Positions 1-6,076 are shown, numbered from the stretch's first letter. The stretch is 9,309 nucleotides of DNA from an uncultured Bacillaceae bacterium (GCA_937983015.1 CALKAK010000073.1:1-9309); one strand, 5' to 3'. Made by a program: numbers and translations. Notes: generated by a model from the sequence alone, not told the origin.

Positions 1-1152
1 GAAGAAACAAAAGGGAAAATAACCATTTTCCAAAGTAAAGTAGAAATCTCCGAGCAACTTGAAGCTCTTGCAGAAGAATATACAAAAGAAACAGGTGTTG
101 AAGTAGAAGTCTGGGGGACAACCGGTGACGACTACTTCCAGCAATTACAAATCAGCTTGGGTAGCGATGAAGGTCCGACGATCTTCACCCTCGATGGACC
201 CATTCAGGCCAAACAGTTACAGTCCTATCTGTATGACATGAGTGATGCCGAATTTGTCCCGAACATCGCTCCGAATATGGAGTTAAATCTGGATGGGAAA
301 ATTGTTGGTTTGCCTTATGGCGTTGAAGGATTTGGCCTCGTTTACAATAAGAATTTAGTCGATCCTTCCGAAGTAAAGGATTACGATTCTTTCGTAGCAA
401 CTTTAGAGCGTCTCTATAACGAAGGAATCAACCCGGTAGGTCTTTCTCAAGAAGCCTACTTCTTGATCGGTCACATCAGCAACTATCCGTTCTCGGTACA
501 GGAAGATAATGTCGCCTTTATTGAAAAATTAGAAGCTGGCGAAGTGACCATGGCGGAAACACCAGAATTCCAGGAATTCGGTAAGTTTATGGAAGCCATT
601 CGCAAGTATTCCATTAAAAATCCTTTAGAAGTCACATATGATGAAGAAGTCGGTGACTTTGCAACAGGAAAATCCGCGATGATTCACCAGGGGAACTGGG
701 CCTGGGGGTTAATCAAAGACTATGAAGATGAAATCGATTTTGAAATGGGCTTAATGCCGTTCCCGCTAGCCGGCAATGATAAACTGGCTGTCGGTGTCGG
801 TGCCTTCTGGGCGGTTAACGGTACGAAAGATCAAGCGGAAATTGATCTGGCGATCGATTTCCTCAACTGGCTCGTATCCAGCGAAACCGGTCAACGTTAC
901 ATTGTTGAAGAGTTCAAGTTCGTACCGGCTATGACCAATATTGAAGCTAGCGATCTCGATCCGCTATCCCGTGATGTCCTTGAAGCATCCAATAGCGGCA
1001 ACACGATTCCCTGGTCCCATGCTTACTATCCGCCGAACTTGGTTGTCAATGATTTCACACCAATTGCCGAACAATTCTTCCTGGATGATAGCATGACTGG
1101 CCAGGAGCTCATTGAATTGATGGATGAAGCGTATCAAAACGCTGCTCGATAA
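1..1152 (+). CDS. ABC sugar transporter solute-binding protein (5' end missing)
   Basis: Extracellular lipoprotein-type receptor that would capture a sugar or oligosaccharide and deliver it to the two permeases downstream. The frame is open from base 1, so the gene is cut by the window edge; 383 residues and the TAA stop are visible. The signal peptide and lipobox must lie further left, since the first visible residues (EETKGKITIF) look like the start of the mature domain. Family 1 solute-binding features include FTLDGP, the hinge-like GLPYGVEGFGLVYNKNLV, GKSAMIHQGNWAWG and a late GVGAFWAVN. The fold assignment is confident. The ligand cannot be read from the sequence: MsmE-like alpha-galactosides, other glucosides or amino sugars all remain possible. 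A terminator-like hairpin follows 13 bp after the stop, so this gene is probably expressed more strongly than the permeases. Confidence 0.92.
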   Translation, partial: EETKGKITIFQSKVEISEQLEALAEEYTKETGVEVEVWGTTGDDYFQQLQISLGSDEGPTIFTLDGPIQAKQLQSYLYDMSDAEFVPNIAPNMELNLDGKIVGLPYGVEGFGLVYNKNLVDPSEVKDYDSFVATLERLYNEGINPVGLSQEAYFLIGHISNYPFSVQEDNVAFIEKLEAGEVTMAETPEFQEFGKFMEAIRKYSIKNPLEVTYDEEVGDFATGKSAMIHQGNWAWGLIKDYEDEIDFEMGLMPFPLAGNDKLAVGVGAFWAVNGTKDQAEIDLAIDFLNWLVSSETGQRYIVEEFKFVPAMTNIEASDLDPLSRDVLEASNSGNTIPWSHAYYPPNLVVNDFTPIAEQFFLDDSMTGQELIELMDEAYQNAAR

Positions 1153-1165
1153 ATAGAAGTTTTGG

Positions 1166-1201
1166 CTGGACACGCCGATTGATTGGCGCGTCCAGTTTTT
1201 T
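1166..1201 (+). terminator. Intrinsic terminator or attenuator between binding protein and permeases
   Basis: The arms at 1166-1176 and 1185-1195 pair over 11 positions with one A-C mismatch, around an 8-nt loop, and are followed by six T. The hairpin lies inside what is otherwise an importer operon, with only 38 bp left before the permease start. I infer partial termination that lowers permease expression relative to the binding protein. This arrangement is common in Gram-positive sugar importers. Confidence 0.75.
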
Positions 1202-1239
1202 CCCATTCATAAATTGAAAGATGGAAAGTAGGGAGTAAC

Positions 1240-2115
1240 GTGTCAAAAACTAGAGAGAGGCTCTGGTTCGCGCTCTTTACCGTTCCAACCATTCTTATTT
1301 TTATAACAGTAGTCATCATTCCTTTTATCAATGGGATCGTTCTCGCGTTTTTTGAATGGGATGGAATTGCAGCGAACCCGAAAATATTTGTCGGTCTGGA
1401 AAACTTTGTTAAATTATGGTCGGATCAGCGCTTTTTAAGTTCTGCTTTTATAACGATTAAATTCACCGTTCTGGCCGTAATCTCCGTAAATGTTCTCGGC
1501 CTGATTTTTGCCTTACTATGCACATCCGCATTAAAAATGAAAAATTTAGCGCGGACGATGATCTTCATGCCGAACTTGATCGGCGGCTTGATCCTCGGTT
1601 ATATCTGGCAATTTATTTTTACCGATGCCTTTGCCATTTTAGGTGAGTTAACCGGTTTTGACCAGGTTTTCTTTAACTGGCTTTTGGATAAAGATTATGC
1701 ATTATATGCGATCATCTTTGTATTTACATGGCAAATGGCCGGTTATATGATGATCGTTTATATAGCCGGTATTCAAAGCATTCCAGATGAGCTGATGGAG
1801 GCGGCAAAAATTGATGGTGCAAACTACTGGCAACGCCTGCGGCATATTGTTCTACCGTTATTGATGCCGGCCATTACCATCTGTCTGTTTTTGACGCTTT
1901 CTTTTGCCTTCAAACAATATGATGTCAACTTATCTTTAACCGGTGGTGGACCGGTACGGGCAACGGAAATGTTCGCGATGCATATTTATAATGAAATTTT
2001 CCGCTATAACAACTATGGCTACGGTCAAGCGAAAGCGATCATCTTCTTTATCATTATCGCCGCGATATCTCTAACCCAAGTGTATCTCACGAAGAAGCGG
2101 GAGGTAGAAATGTGA
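1240..2115 (+). CDS. ABC sugar transporter permease, MalF/MsmF type
   Basis: Integral membrane subunit of a carbohydrate importer (COG1175-like), 291 aa, a normal length for the family. It starts with GTG; an AGGGAG ribosome binding site lies at 1230-1235. About six hydrophobic segments are visible, near residues 9-38, 70-94, 106-127, 155-178, 207-228 and 265-283. The cytoplasmic EAA loop that docks the ATPase is clear: E187-A-A-K-I-D-G193 followed by LP at 205-206. The stop overlaps the start of the next permease, so the two are probably translationally coupled and form a heterodimeric channel. No ATPase gene is nearby. Bacilli often use a shared MsmX-type ATPase encoded elsewhere, which I infer here. 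The substrate is unknown. Confidence 0.93.
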   Translation: MSKTRERLWFALFTVPTILIFITVVIIPFINGIVLAFFEWDGIAANPKIFVGLENFVKLWSDQRFLSSAFITIKFTVLAVISVNVLGLIFALLCTSALKMKNLARTMIFMPNLIGGLILGYIWQFIFTDAFAILGELTGFDQVFFNWLLDKDYALYAIIFVFTWQMAGYMMIVYIAGIQSIPDELMEAAKIDGANYWQRLRHIVLPLLMPAITICLFLTLSFAFKQYDVNLSLTGGGPVRATEMFAMHIYNEIFRYNNYGYGQAKAIIFFIIIAAISLTQVYLTKKREVEM

Positions 2116-2951
2116 TGAGTATGGTAAAAAAATATATCAAGGAAACCCTCCTCGTTTTGCTAGGTGTGTTCTACCTTTCGCCAATTTATATCATGCTCGT
2201 CAACTCTTTTAAAGACCGCTCTCAATTATATGAAAATGTGCTGGCCCTGCCCGAACAATTTACTCTGGAGTATTACCAGGCGGCCTTTCAAAAGATGAAT
2301 TTTTTAAGCGCCTTTAAAAACTCACTCTATATCACGGTCGTTTCCATCATTTTCGTCGTGATATTAGCATCGATGACGGCCTGGATGCTCGCCAGAACGG
2401 ATAATAAATTAAGTCGAATCATTTTCATGACGTTCATCGCCACGATGTTGATTCCTTTCCAGACGATCATGATGCCTTTGATGCAAGAGATGAGCTGGAT
2501 CACGCGTAATATCGGGATCCCGATGACCAATACCCATGGCGGGCTCATTTACATGAACATCGGGTTCCATTCAAGTATGGCAGTATTCCTTTACCACGGT
2601 TTTGTTAAATCGATTCCCCGCTCCCTGGAAGAGGCGGCAACGATCGACGGGGCTTCTAAATGGGGCGTTTTCTGGCGGATCATCTTCCCGCTTTTGAAAC
2701 CGACGACGGTAACCGTGGCAATCTTAGACGTAATCAGCATCTGGAACGACTATCTCCTGCCTTCCTTGACCTTAAAATCGAAGGATTTACGGACGATTCC
2801 ACTTTCTACATTCTATTTCTTCGGTGAATTCACCATTCAGTGGAACCAGGCGATGGCAGGATTGGTCATGACGATTATTCCGGTTGTGATCTTCTATATG
2901 TTCGCACAGAAGTACATTATTAAAGGAATCGCCGAAGGGGCGGTCAAATAA
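2112..2951 (+). CDS. ABC sugar transporter permease, MalG/MsmG type
   Basis: Second membrane subunit of the importer (COG0395-like), up to 279 aa. A strong GGGAGGT ribosome binding site at 2099-2105 serves either GTG 2112 or ATG 2115, 6 or 9 nt away. Both overlap the stop of the upstream permease, and ATG 2115 would give 278 aa. The EAA loop is intact: E174-A-A-T-I-D-G180, with P193 further on. The C-terminus, QKYIIKGIAEGAVK, is typical of MalG-type permeases. Hydrophobic segments include residues about 11-30, 70-94, 101-121 and 145-165. A hairpin with a T-run follows the stop, so this is probably the last gene of the transporter transcript. No glycosidase accompanies it, so the transported sugar cannot be inferred from context. 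Confidence 0.93.
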   Translation: MMSMVKKYIKETLLVLLGVFYLSPIYIMLVNSFKDRSQLYENVLALPEQFTLEYYQAAFQKMNFLSAFKNSLYITVVSIIFVVILASMTAWMLARTDNKLSRIIFMTFIATMLIPFQTIMMPLMQEMSWITRNIGIPMTNTHGGLIYMNIGFHSSMAVFLYHGFVKSIPRSLEEAATIDGASKWGVFWRIIFPLLKPTTVTVAILDVISIWNDYLLPSLTLKSKDLRTIPLSTFYFFGEFTIQWNQAMAGLVMTIIPVVIFYMFAQKYIIKGIAEGAVK

Positions 2952-2961
2952 TCATCATTCG

Positions 2962-3034
2962 CATGGGTCTCTCGTTTTTTTAGTATTGCCGGCTCGTTTT
3001 TTGATAAGACGTGAGAACCCATGTTTTTTCTTTT
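2962..3034 (+). terminator. Probable intrinsic terminator after the transporter genes
   Basis: CATGGGT at 2962-2968 pairs perfectly with ACCCATG at 3017-3023. The stem extends by four pairs if C2969 is bulged. The right arm runs straight into TTTTTTCTTTT. The roughly 40-nt loop is unusually long for a terminator and contains two T-runs of its own. The T-rich tail overlaps the promoter candidate of the next gene. Confidence 0.55.
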
Positions 3035-3039
3035 ATAAT
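3011..3039 (+). promoter_or_regulatory. Candidate sigma-A promoter for the YesL-like gene
   Basis: A perfect TATAAT at 3034-3039 is preceded, 17 bp upstream, by GTGAGA (3011-3016), a four-of-six match to TTGACA. It lies about 85 bp before the gene start and after the transporter terminator, so the YesL-like gene can be read independently. The -35 box is weak and shares bases with the terminator stem. Confidence 0.45.
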
Positions 3040-3124
3040 ATAAATATCTTCACAAATCGCAGCGGAACATGCCGTCCGGATGTTTGGTTTCCGGCGGGCA
3101 GCGCGAATATCTTGGGGGGAAGTT

Positions 3125-3817
3125 ATGGAACAGCGCACGGGATTCTGGGACTTTTTATACCATTTAACGGATTGGTTCATGCGTTTTGCCGTGAGTAACT
3201 TTTATTGGTTTGTACTCAATATTCCCTTCTTTTTTATTTTGCTCGTTATTTTCTTGCTTCAAGTGCCGCTCGGTCTCCTTTATTACGGGATCGCTTTTTT
3301 TCTTGTCGTGCCATTGTTAACTTTTCCTGCGACGAGTGCCCTTTTTGCGACGGTACGCGAGTGGGTCTTAAAACGAGAGATCGGCTCGATCACAAGAAGT
3401 TATTTCCGCTTTTTCAAGGAAAATTATAAGCAAAGCACCGGAGCGGGAGCCATTTTCACCGCGTTATGGCTGATCTGGAGCGGGGATATGTATTATGCAC
3501 GGATCGTACAAAATACCGCTTTCTTCGTCAGCTTTCTGATTATGGGGTTCTTATTATTTGTTTGGACCGTCAACTATTTTTCATTTCAAGCGAACTTTCG
3601 TGAGCGGTTGATGAAATTATTGAAAAACAGTTTTTTCTTCACGATCGGTAAACCGCTCGCTTCTTTGGCTATTGGCTTCGTTGGCCTATCCTTGTTTTAT
3701 GTCAGCTTTTTTCGATTGATATTTCTACTTCCTTTTTTCACTTTTTCCATACTGGCTTTTATTTCCTATCAAATATTTCATTTTGTTCTATTGAGAGTTC
3801 GCGAAAAAAACCGATGA
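3125..3817 (+). CDS. YesL-like membrane protein (DUF624)
   Basis: 230-aa integral membrane protein of the YesL/DUF624 family, which often sits beside MsmEFG-type sugar importers, as in the B. subtilis yes locus. Its biochemical role is not established; a helper of sugar uptake is inferred from such neighbourhoods. Five to six hydrophobic segments are visible near residues 27-48, 51-73, 106-120, 131-153, 176-196 and 199-222. The segment FPATSALFATVREW (67-80), followed by a basic, aromatic stretch, is the most family-like part. An in-frame ATG at 3080 would add 15 residues but has no ribosome binding site. ATG 3125 is preceded by GGGGGGAAG, although the spacing is short. It is separated from the importer by a hairpin, so it may form its own transcript. 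Confidence 0.82.
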   Translation: MEQRTGFWDFLYHLTDWFMRFAVSNFYWFVLNIPFFFILLVIFLLQVPLGLLYYGIAFFLVVPLLTFPATSALFATVREWVLKREIGSITRSYFRFFKENYKQSTGAGAIFTALWLIWSGDMYYARIVQNTAFFVSFLIMGFLLFVWTVNYFSFQANFRERLMKLLKNSFFFTIGKPLASLAIGFVGLSLFYVSFFRLIFLLPFFTFSILAFISYQIFHFVLLRVREKNR

Positions 3818-3887
3818 GGGGAGTGTTTGCGGAAGAGTGGTAGGAAAGGCGCTGAATCCGTCAAATCGGCCAGGGAACCTCGCGAAT

Positions 3888-3919
3888 CGACCTTTTTCAC
3901 TTTTTGTGTGAAACAGTCG
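3888..3919. repeat. Hairpin in the spacer before ywdI
   Basis: TTTCAC (3895-3900) and GTGAAA (3908-3913) form a 6-bp perfect stem with a 7-nt loop. They are flanked by CGAC (3888-3891) and GTCG (3916-3919), which can also pair across a small internal loop. No T-run follows directly, so it is a weak terminator at best for the YesL-like gene. It could instead be a protein-binding site near the ywdI promoter. Confidence 0.4.
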
Positions 3920-3939
3920 CATGAACCGGTGAATTTTTG

Positions 3940-3945
3940 TACAAT
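3940..3945 (+). promoter_or_regulatory. Candidate -10 box upstream of ywdI
   Basis: TACAAT lies 44 bp before the ywdI start, a five-of-six match to the sigma-A -10 box. No convincing TTGACA-like box is found 16-18 bp upstream. A GCATG at 3919-3923 resembles forespore-sigma -35 boxes but lacks a good matching -10. The promoter type is therefore open. Confidence 0.3.
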
Positions 3946-3989
3946 AAAGATAACAAAAACGTTCGACCGCCCGTGAGCGAGGTGAGAAG

Positions 3990-4259
3990 ATGGAAGTATC
4001 GTACCGAACGATTTTACGGAAAATGGAAGAACATATCGCCACGGCAAAAGAGCAGGATTCAGCGGCGAAAATGCGCGAACATGTTCAGGCGATTAAAGCT
4101 TTATGCGAGGTCATTCTTGATAGCGAACAAAACCAACAAATTCCCTCTGTAATCCGGCCCCAACCGCTCGCGAGCATTTCTAGCGGATCTTTGTCGCTTG
4201 GTGAGAAGAAATTGGAGCCCGAAGATGGGGCGAACGGTGATTCGATTTTTGATTTTTAA
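3990..4259 (+). CDS. ywdI: YwdI family protein (DUF5327)
   Basis: Small 89-aa protein that resembles B. subtilis YwdI. Its function is unknown. The N-terminal half (residues 1-45) is charged and probably helical, with the family-like stretch MREHVQAIKALCEVIL at about 28-43. The rest is Ser/Gly/Pro-rich, acidic and probably disordered. GAGGTGA at 3979-3985 is a good ribosome binding site for this ATG. The stop lies 39 bp before the ywdK start, so the two are probably one operon, as in B. subtilis where both genes lie near gerQ. There is no signal peptide and no membrane segment. Recognition rests on the conserved N-terminal motif plus gene order. Confidence 0.75.
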   Translation: MEVSYRTILRKMEEHIATAKEQDSAAKMREHVQAIKALCEVILDSEQNQQIPSVIRPQPLASISSGSLSLGEKKLEPEDGANGDSIFDF

Positions 4260-4298
4260 TTGGAGATGATTTCAGTCCCGGGCAAAGGAGAGAGAAGG

Positions 4299-4685
4299 AT
4301 GAACGTGTTTTTATTTTTCGGAGCCTTGTTCGGCTTTCTTGCCGTTGGCTCCGGGGCTTTTGGCAGCCATGTGCTCGCAGGGATGGCAGAGCCAAACATA
4401 CTGGAAATCTGGGGAATTGCCGTGCAATTTCTCATGTTCCATGCTGCGGCACTTTTGGCTATCGGCATTTTGAAAATAAAATTTCCACACAGTTCTTTGC
4501 TTGACTGGTCCGGAATATTCTTTATCCTCGGTATTTTCTTGTTTTCCGGAACGATTTTTATCCGCAGCTTGACGGATCTGGATATCGGCTTTCTAACGCC
4601 GATCGGTGGTTTTTCCCTTTTAACCGCATGGCTGTTACTCGTGATCGCCTCCGTCGCCTTGTTTAGAGAACGCTTTTTTTTATGA
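4299..4685 (+). CDS. ywdK: DUF423 membrane protein YwdK
   Basis: 128-aa small membrane protein of the DUF423 family, function unknown. Four hydrophobic segments lie near residues 2-22, 37-58, 70-88 and 98-121. Family motifs are clear: GAFGSH at 19-24, QFLMFHAAALLAIG from 43, LFSGTIFIRSL at 81-91 and FLTPIGGFSLLTAW at 98-111. The frame is open upstream to a TTG at 4260, but AAAGGAG at 4284-4290, 8 nt before ATG 4299, fixes the start and gives the usual family length. It follows ywdI closely and converges on gerQ, with a shared hairpin between the two stops. Confidence 0.92.
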   Translation: MNVFLFFGALFGFLAVGSGAFGSHVLAGMAEPNILEIWGIAVQFLMFHAAALLAIGILKIKFPHSSLLDWSGIFFILGIFLFSGTIFIRSLTDLDIGFLTPIGGFSLLTAWLLLVIASVALFRERFFL

Positions 4686-4702
4686 GTGTAGGAAATATAA
4701 AA

Positions 4703-4739
4703 AGAACCCTTTTCCATCCTGCGTGAGGAAAAGGGTTCT
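4703..4739. terminator. Terminator hairpin between ywdK and gerQ
   Basis: AGAACCCTTTTCC (4703-4715) and GGAAAAGGGTTCT (4727-4739) form a perfect 13-bp stem with an 11-nt loop. On the minus strand the stem is followed by a T-rich run (TTTT then TATATTT), so it should end the cwlJ-gerQ transcript. On the plus strand it is followed by only a weak T stretch, so it may also end ywdI-ywdK less efficiently. Confidence 0.88.
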
Positions 4740-4743
4740 ATTG

Positions 4744-5235
4744 TTATCTCGGCTCATACATCGCGATTTGCATTTGTCCACCATAAGGATAGAAATAGGA
4801 AATCTCTTCTTCAAAGACCGCGTAATTGAAGTACACCATCGGCAACAAATAGCGATGACCTGTTTCCGGGTCACTTAAGATTAGATGATCACGCCCCGCC
4901 GCCTCGACGATTCCGCGAAAAACTTTTGAATTCCATTCGTTGCTGCCTTCAAACGTCATGTAAACGATAACCTGTTTCCCTTTGTTCAAACGGAAGATAT
5001 TTTCAATATACGATTGTTCACTCGGCAGCATCCCCGGTACTTCCACACCCGTCTGCCCGCTACCCGGTGTCTGGATTATTCCTCCCGATGGCATGGTCGG
5101 GGTACCGGTTTGTTGCTGGAACCACGGATAATAAGCCATTTGCTGACCGGTCCACGGGTAGAAAGGAAATTGCTGTCCGTATGGGGAATAGGATGGCATA
5201 TATCCTTCTCCCATGAAGCCTTGCTGATTGCTCAT
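4744..5235 (-). CDS. gerQ: Spore coat protein GerQ
   Basis: Inner coat protein needed in B. subtilis for CwlJ to be present in spores and for normal cortex breakdown during germination; it is also cross-linked there by the transglutaminase Tgl. The call gives 163 aa. Residues 1-70 are rich in Gln, Tyr, Pro, Gly and Met, with a tandem QQxxxYPWxx repeat at 21-30 and 31-40. Residues about 71-163 are the conserved domain (SYIENIFRLNKGK, YMTFEGSNEWNSKVFRG, LLPMVYFNYAVFEEE). ATG 5241 touches the ribosome binding site with no spacing, so I choose ATG 5235, two codons later. The gene lies 54 bp after cwlJ on the same strand. The only lysines are K85, K87 and K104; B. subtilis GerQ carries its cross-linking lysines at the N-terminus, and none is present here. 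Confidence 0.93.
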   Translation of the reverse strand: MSNQQGFMGEGYMPSYSPYGQQFPFYPWTGQQMAYYPWFQQQTGTPTMPSGGIIQTPGSGQTGVEVPGMLPSEQSYIENIFRLNKGKQVIVYMTFEGSNEWNSKVFRGIVEAAGRDHLILSDPETGHRYLLPMVYFNYAVFEEEISYFYPYGGQMQIAMYEPR

Positions 5236-5241
5236 GAACAT

Positions 5242-5248
5242 ACCTCCT
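5242..5248 (-). promoter_or_regulatory. gerQ ribosome binding site (decides start)
   Basis: AGGAGGT read on the minus strand. It directly abuts ATG 5241, which makes that codon unusable, and stands 6 nt from ATG 5235, which is ideal. GerQ should therefore begin MSNQQGF. Confidence 0.85.
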
Positions 5249-5289
5249 CAAAAAGTTGAACTTGCTCCGTAAAGCAGGTCGGTTTTTTC

Positions 5290-5712
5290 CTAATAGACGG
5301 ACGGGCAATCGGAACGGGTCGGCGCATAAAAACAATGGGATTTGAACCGGCCGGTATTCCACTGGTTAAACCACTGGGCCGGACATGCGCCCGTCGGCTT
5401 AAAAAACCAAAGGGCATTGCTTGCTGGATGGAAGTGTTCTCCGCGAAGTACGCGTCTTGCCAGGCGACGTTCATTTTCCCGGGCGGGTTGATAAAAATAG
5501 CCCTTTTGTGTGGCCTCAAAACCTCCAGGGCTCTGGTACACCATTTGGGTGATCGTGCGAATGTCTTTGAAATCAAGGCAATCCGCCCGTACCCGGTTCA
5601 CCCCGACGTTTCCCACCATGAGCATGCCCAGATTCCCGTCGCTCTCTGCCTCTGCTCTGATGAGCCGAGCTAGTAAATCAACTTCTTCTGTGTTGTGCGC
5701 GATCACGGCCAT
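5290..5712 (-). CDS. cwlJ: Spore cortex-lytic enzyme CwlJ
   Basis: Cell wall hydrolase (SleB/CwlJ family, Hydrolase_2) that breaks down spore cortex peptidoglycan during germination, including Ca-dipicolinate-triggered germination. It is 140 aa, like B. subtilis CwlJ (142 aa), with no signal peptide, as expected for a protein made in the mother cell and placed in the coat. Conserved blocks are LLARLIRAEAESDG (13-26) with the catalytic-position Glu21, GMLMVGNVGVNRVRADC (29-45), the segment ending GYFYQPARENERRLARR, and the C-terminal CPAQWFNQWNTGRFKSHCFY. TCCTCCT on the plus strand gives AGGAGGA 8 nt before the ATG. A sigma-E-type promoter lies just upstream and gerQ follows 54 bp downstream, so the enzyme and its localisation partner are probably co-expressed. 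In B. subtilis the two genes are apart. Confidence 0.95.
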   Translation of the reverse strand: MAVIAHNTEEVDLLARLIRAEAESDGNLGMLMVGNVGVNRVRADCLDFKDIRTITQMVYQSPGGFEATQKGYFYQPARENERRLARRVLRGEHFHPASNALWFFKPTGACPAQWFNQWNTGRFKSHCFYAPTRSDCPSVY

Positions 5713-5752
5713 GATGTTTTTCCTCCTAATATAGGGAGTAAACCTATTTAGT

Positions 5753-5781
5753 AATGTATGTAAAGGTCTGGCAAATGGTTC
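5753..5781 (-). promoter_or_regulatory. Candidate sigma-E promoter for cwlJ-gerQ
   Basis: On the minus strand CATACATT (5760 to 5753) is a full match to the mother-cell sigma-E -10 consensus CATACAHT. It predicts transcription from about 5745 and a leader of about 30 nt. The -35 region 13-14 nt further up (GAACCATT) is only a partial match to KMATATT. Sigma-E control of cwlJ and gerQ is known in B. subtilis. Confidence 0.65.
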
Positions 5782-5857
5782 ACAGAAATCCTTTTTAAAA
5801 TGGTTGCATTGGCTGAAACTAGATCAGGAAAGAAACTCCCAATACTAAATATATGAA

Positions 5858-5880
5858 GCAATGTCCCGGCTATTCATTGC
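5858..5880. repeat. Small inverted repeat next to an orphan AGGAGG
   Basis: GCAATG (5858-5863) and CATTGC (5875-5880) form a 6-bp stem with an 11-nt loop. AGGAGG (5881-5886) follows at once, but no start codon lies at a useful distance after it. Confidence 0.4.
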
Positions 5881-5940
5881 AGGAGGATCACCGAAAGTTT
5901 TTTTGGATAGGAAATAGTTCCAGTTATAAAATATAATTGG

Positions 5941-6035
5941 AAGATCGTAAAAAAAACGGCTGTCGTTTTATCGCCTGGATGAGCAGGACAAACGAGGATA
6001 TCGCTCTTAAAAAATCGCGGAAAAAATACGATCTT
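5941..6035. repeat. Nested inverted repeats upstream of pta (possible structured RNA)
   Basis: AAGATCGTA (5941-5949) and TACGATCTT (6027-6035) are perfect 9-bp complements. Two alternative structures lie inside: AAAACG/CGTTTT (5953-5958 with 5964-5969), and CGTTT (5964-5968) with AAACG (5990-5994) enclosing CCTG/CAGG (5974-5977, 5984-5987). They share the same CGTTT, so both cannot form at once. This could be an RNA element, DNA-binding sites or chance. Confidence 0.35.
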
Positions 6036-6048
6036 TAATACCGTTTCC

Positions 6049-6076
6049 TTGCAAATTTTTTCACATTTAGTATTCT
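6049..6076 (+). promoter_or_regulatory. Candidate sigma-A promoter of pta
   Basis: TTGCAA (6049-6054), 16 bp, then TATTCT (6071-6076) would give a leader of about 25 nt. An alternative is TTTTCA (6058-6063), 17 bp, TAGAAT (6081-6086), but its start point would fall at the ribosome binding site. A weak cre-like sequence (6036-6050) overlaps the first -35 box. Confidence 0.45.

Noticed and set aside
157..1152. Start of the solute-binding protein at the TTG at 157
   Set aside because: The same frame is open and family-like from base 1; the TTG codes for an internal leucine in a truncated gene.
3080..3124. Upstream ATG for the YesL-like gene
   Set aside because: No ribosome binding site, and the added residues do not look like the family N-terminus; ATG 3125 has a G-rich site.
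4256..4717. 153-codon minus-strand frame opposite ywdK
   Set aside because: It is the reverse shadow of a clear DUF423 gene, covers the terminator stem, and shows no recognisable domain.
5060..5362. 100-codon minus-strand frame across the cwlJ-gerQ junction
   Set aside because: It is out of frame with both genes and overlaps them; no ribosome binding site or family features.
5335..5673. 112-codon plus-strand frame
   Set aside because: It lies wholly opposite cwlJ, which has strong family motifs and a good ribosome binding site.
5853..5936. 27-codon frame in the cwlJ-pta gap
   Set aside because: No ribosome binding site before its ATG, and no recognisable composition or motif.
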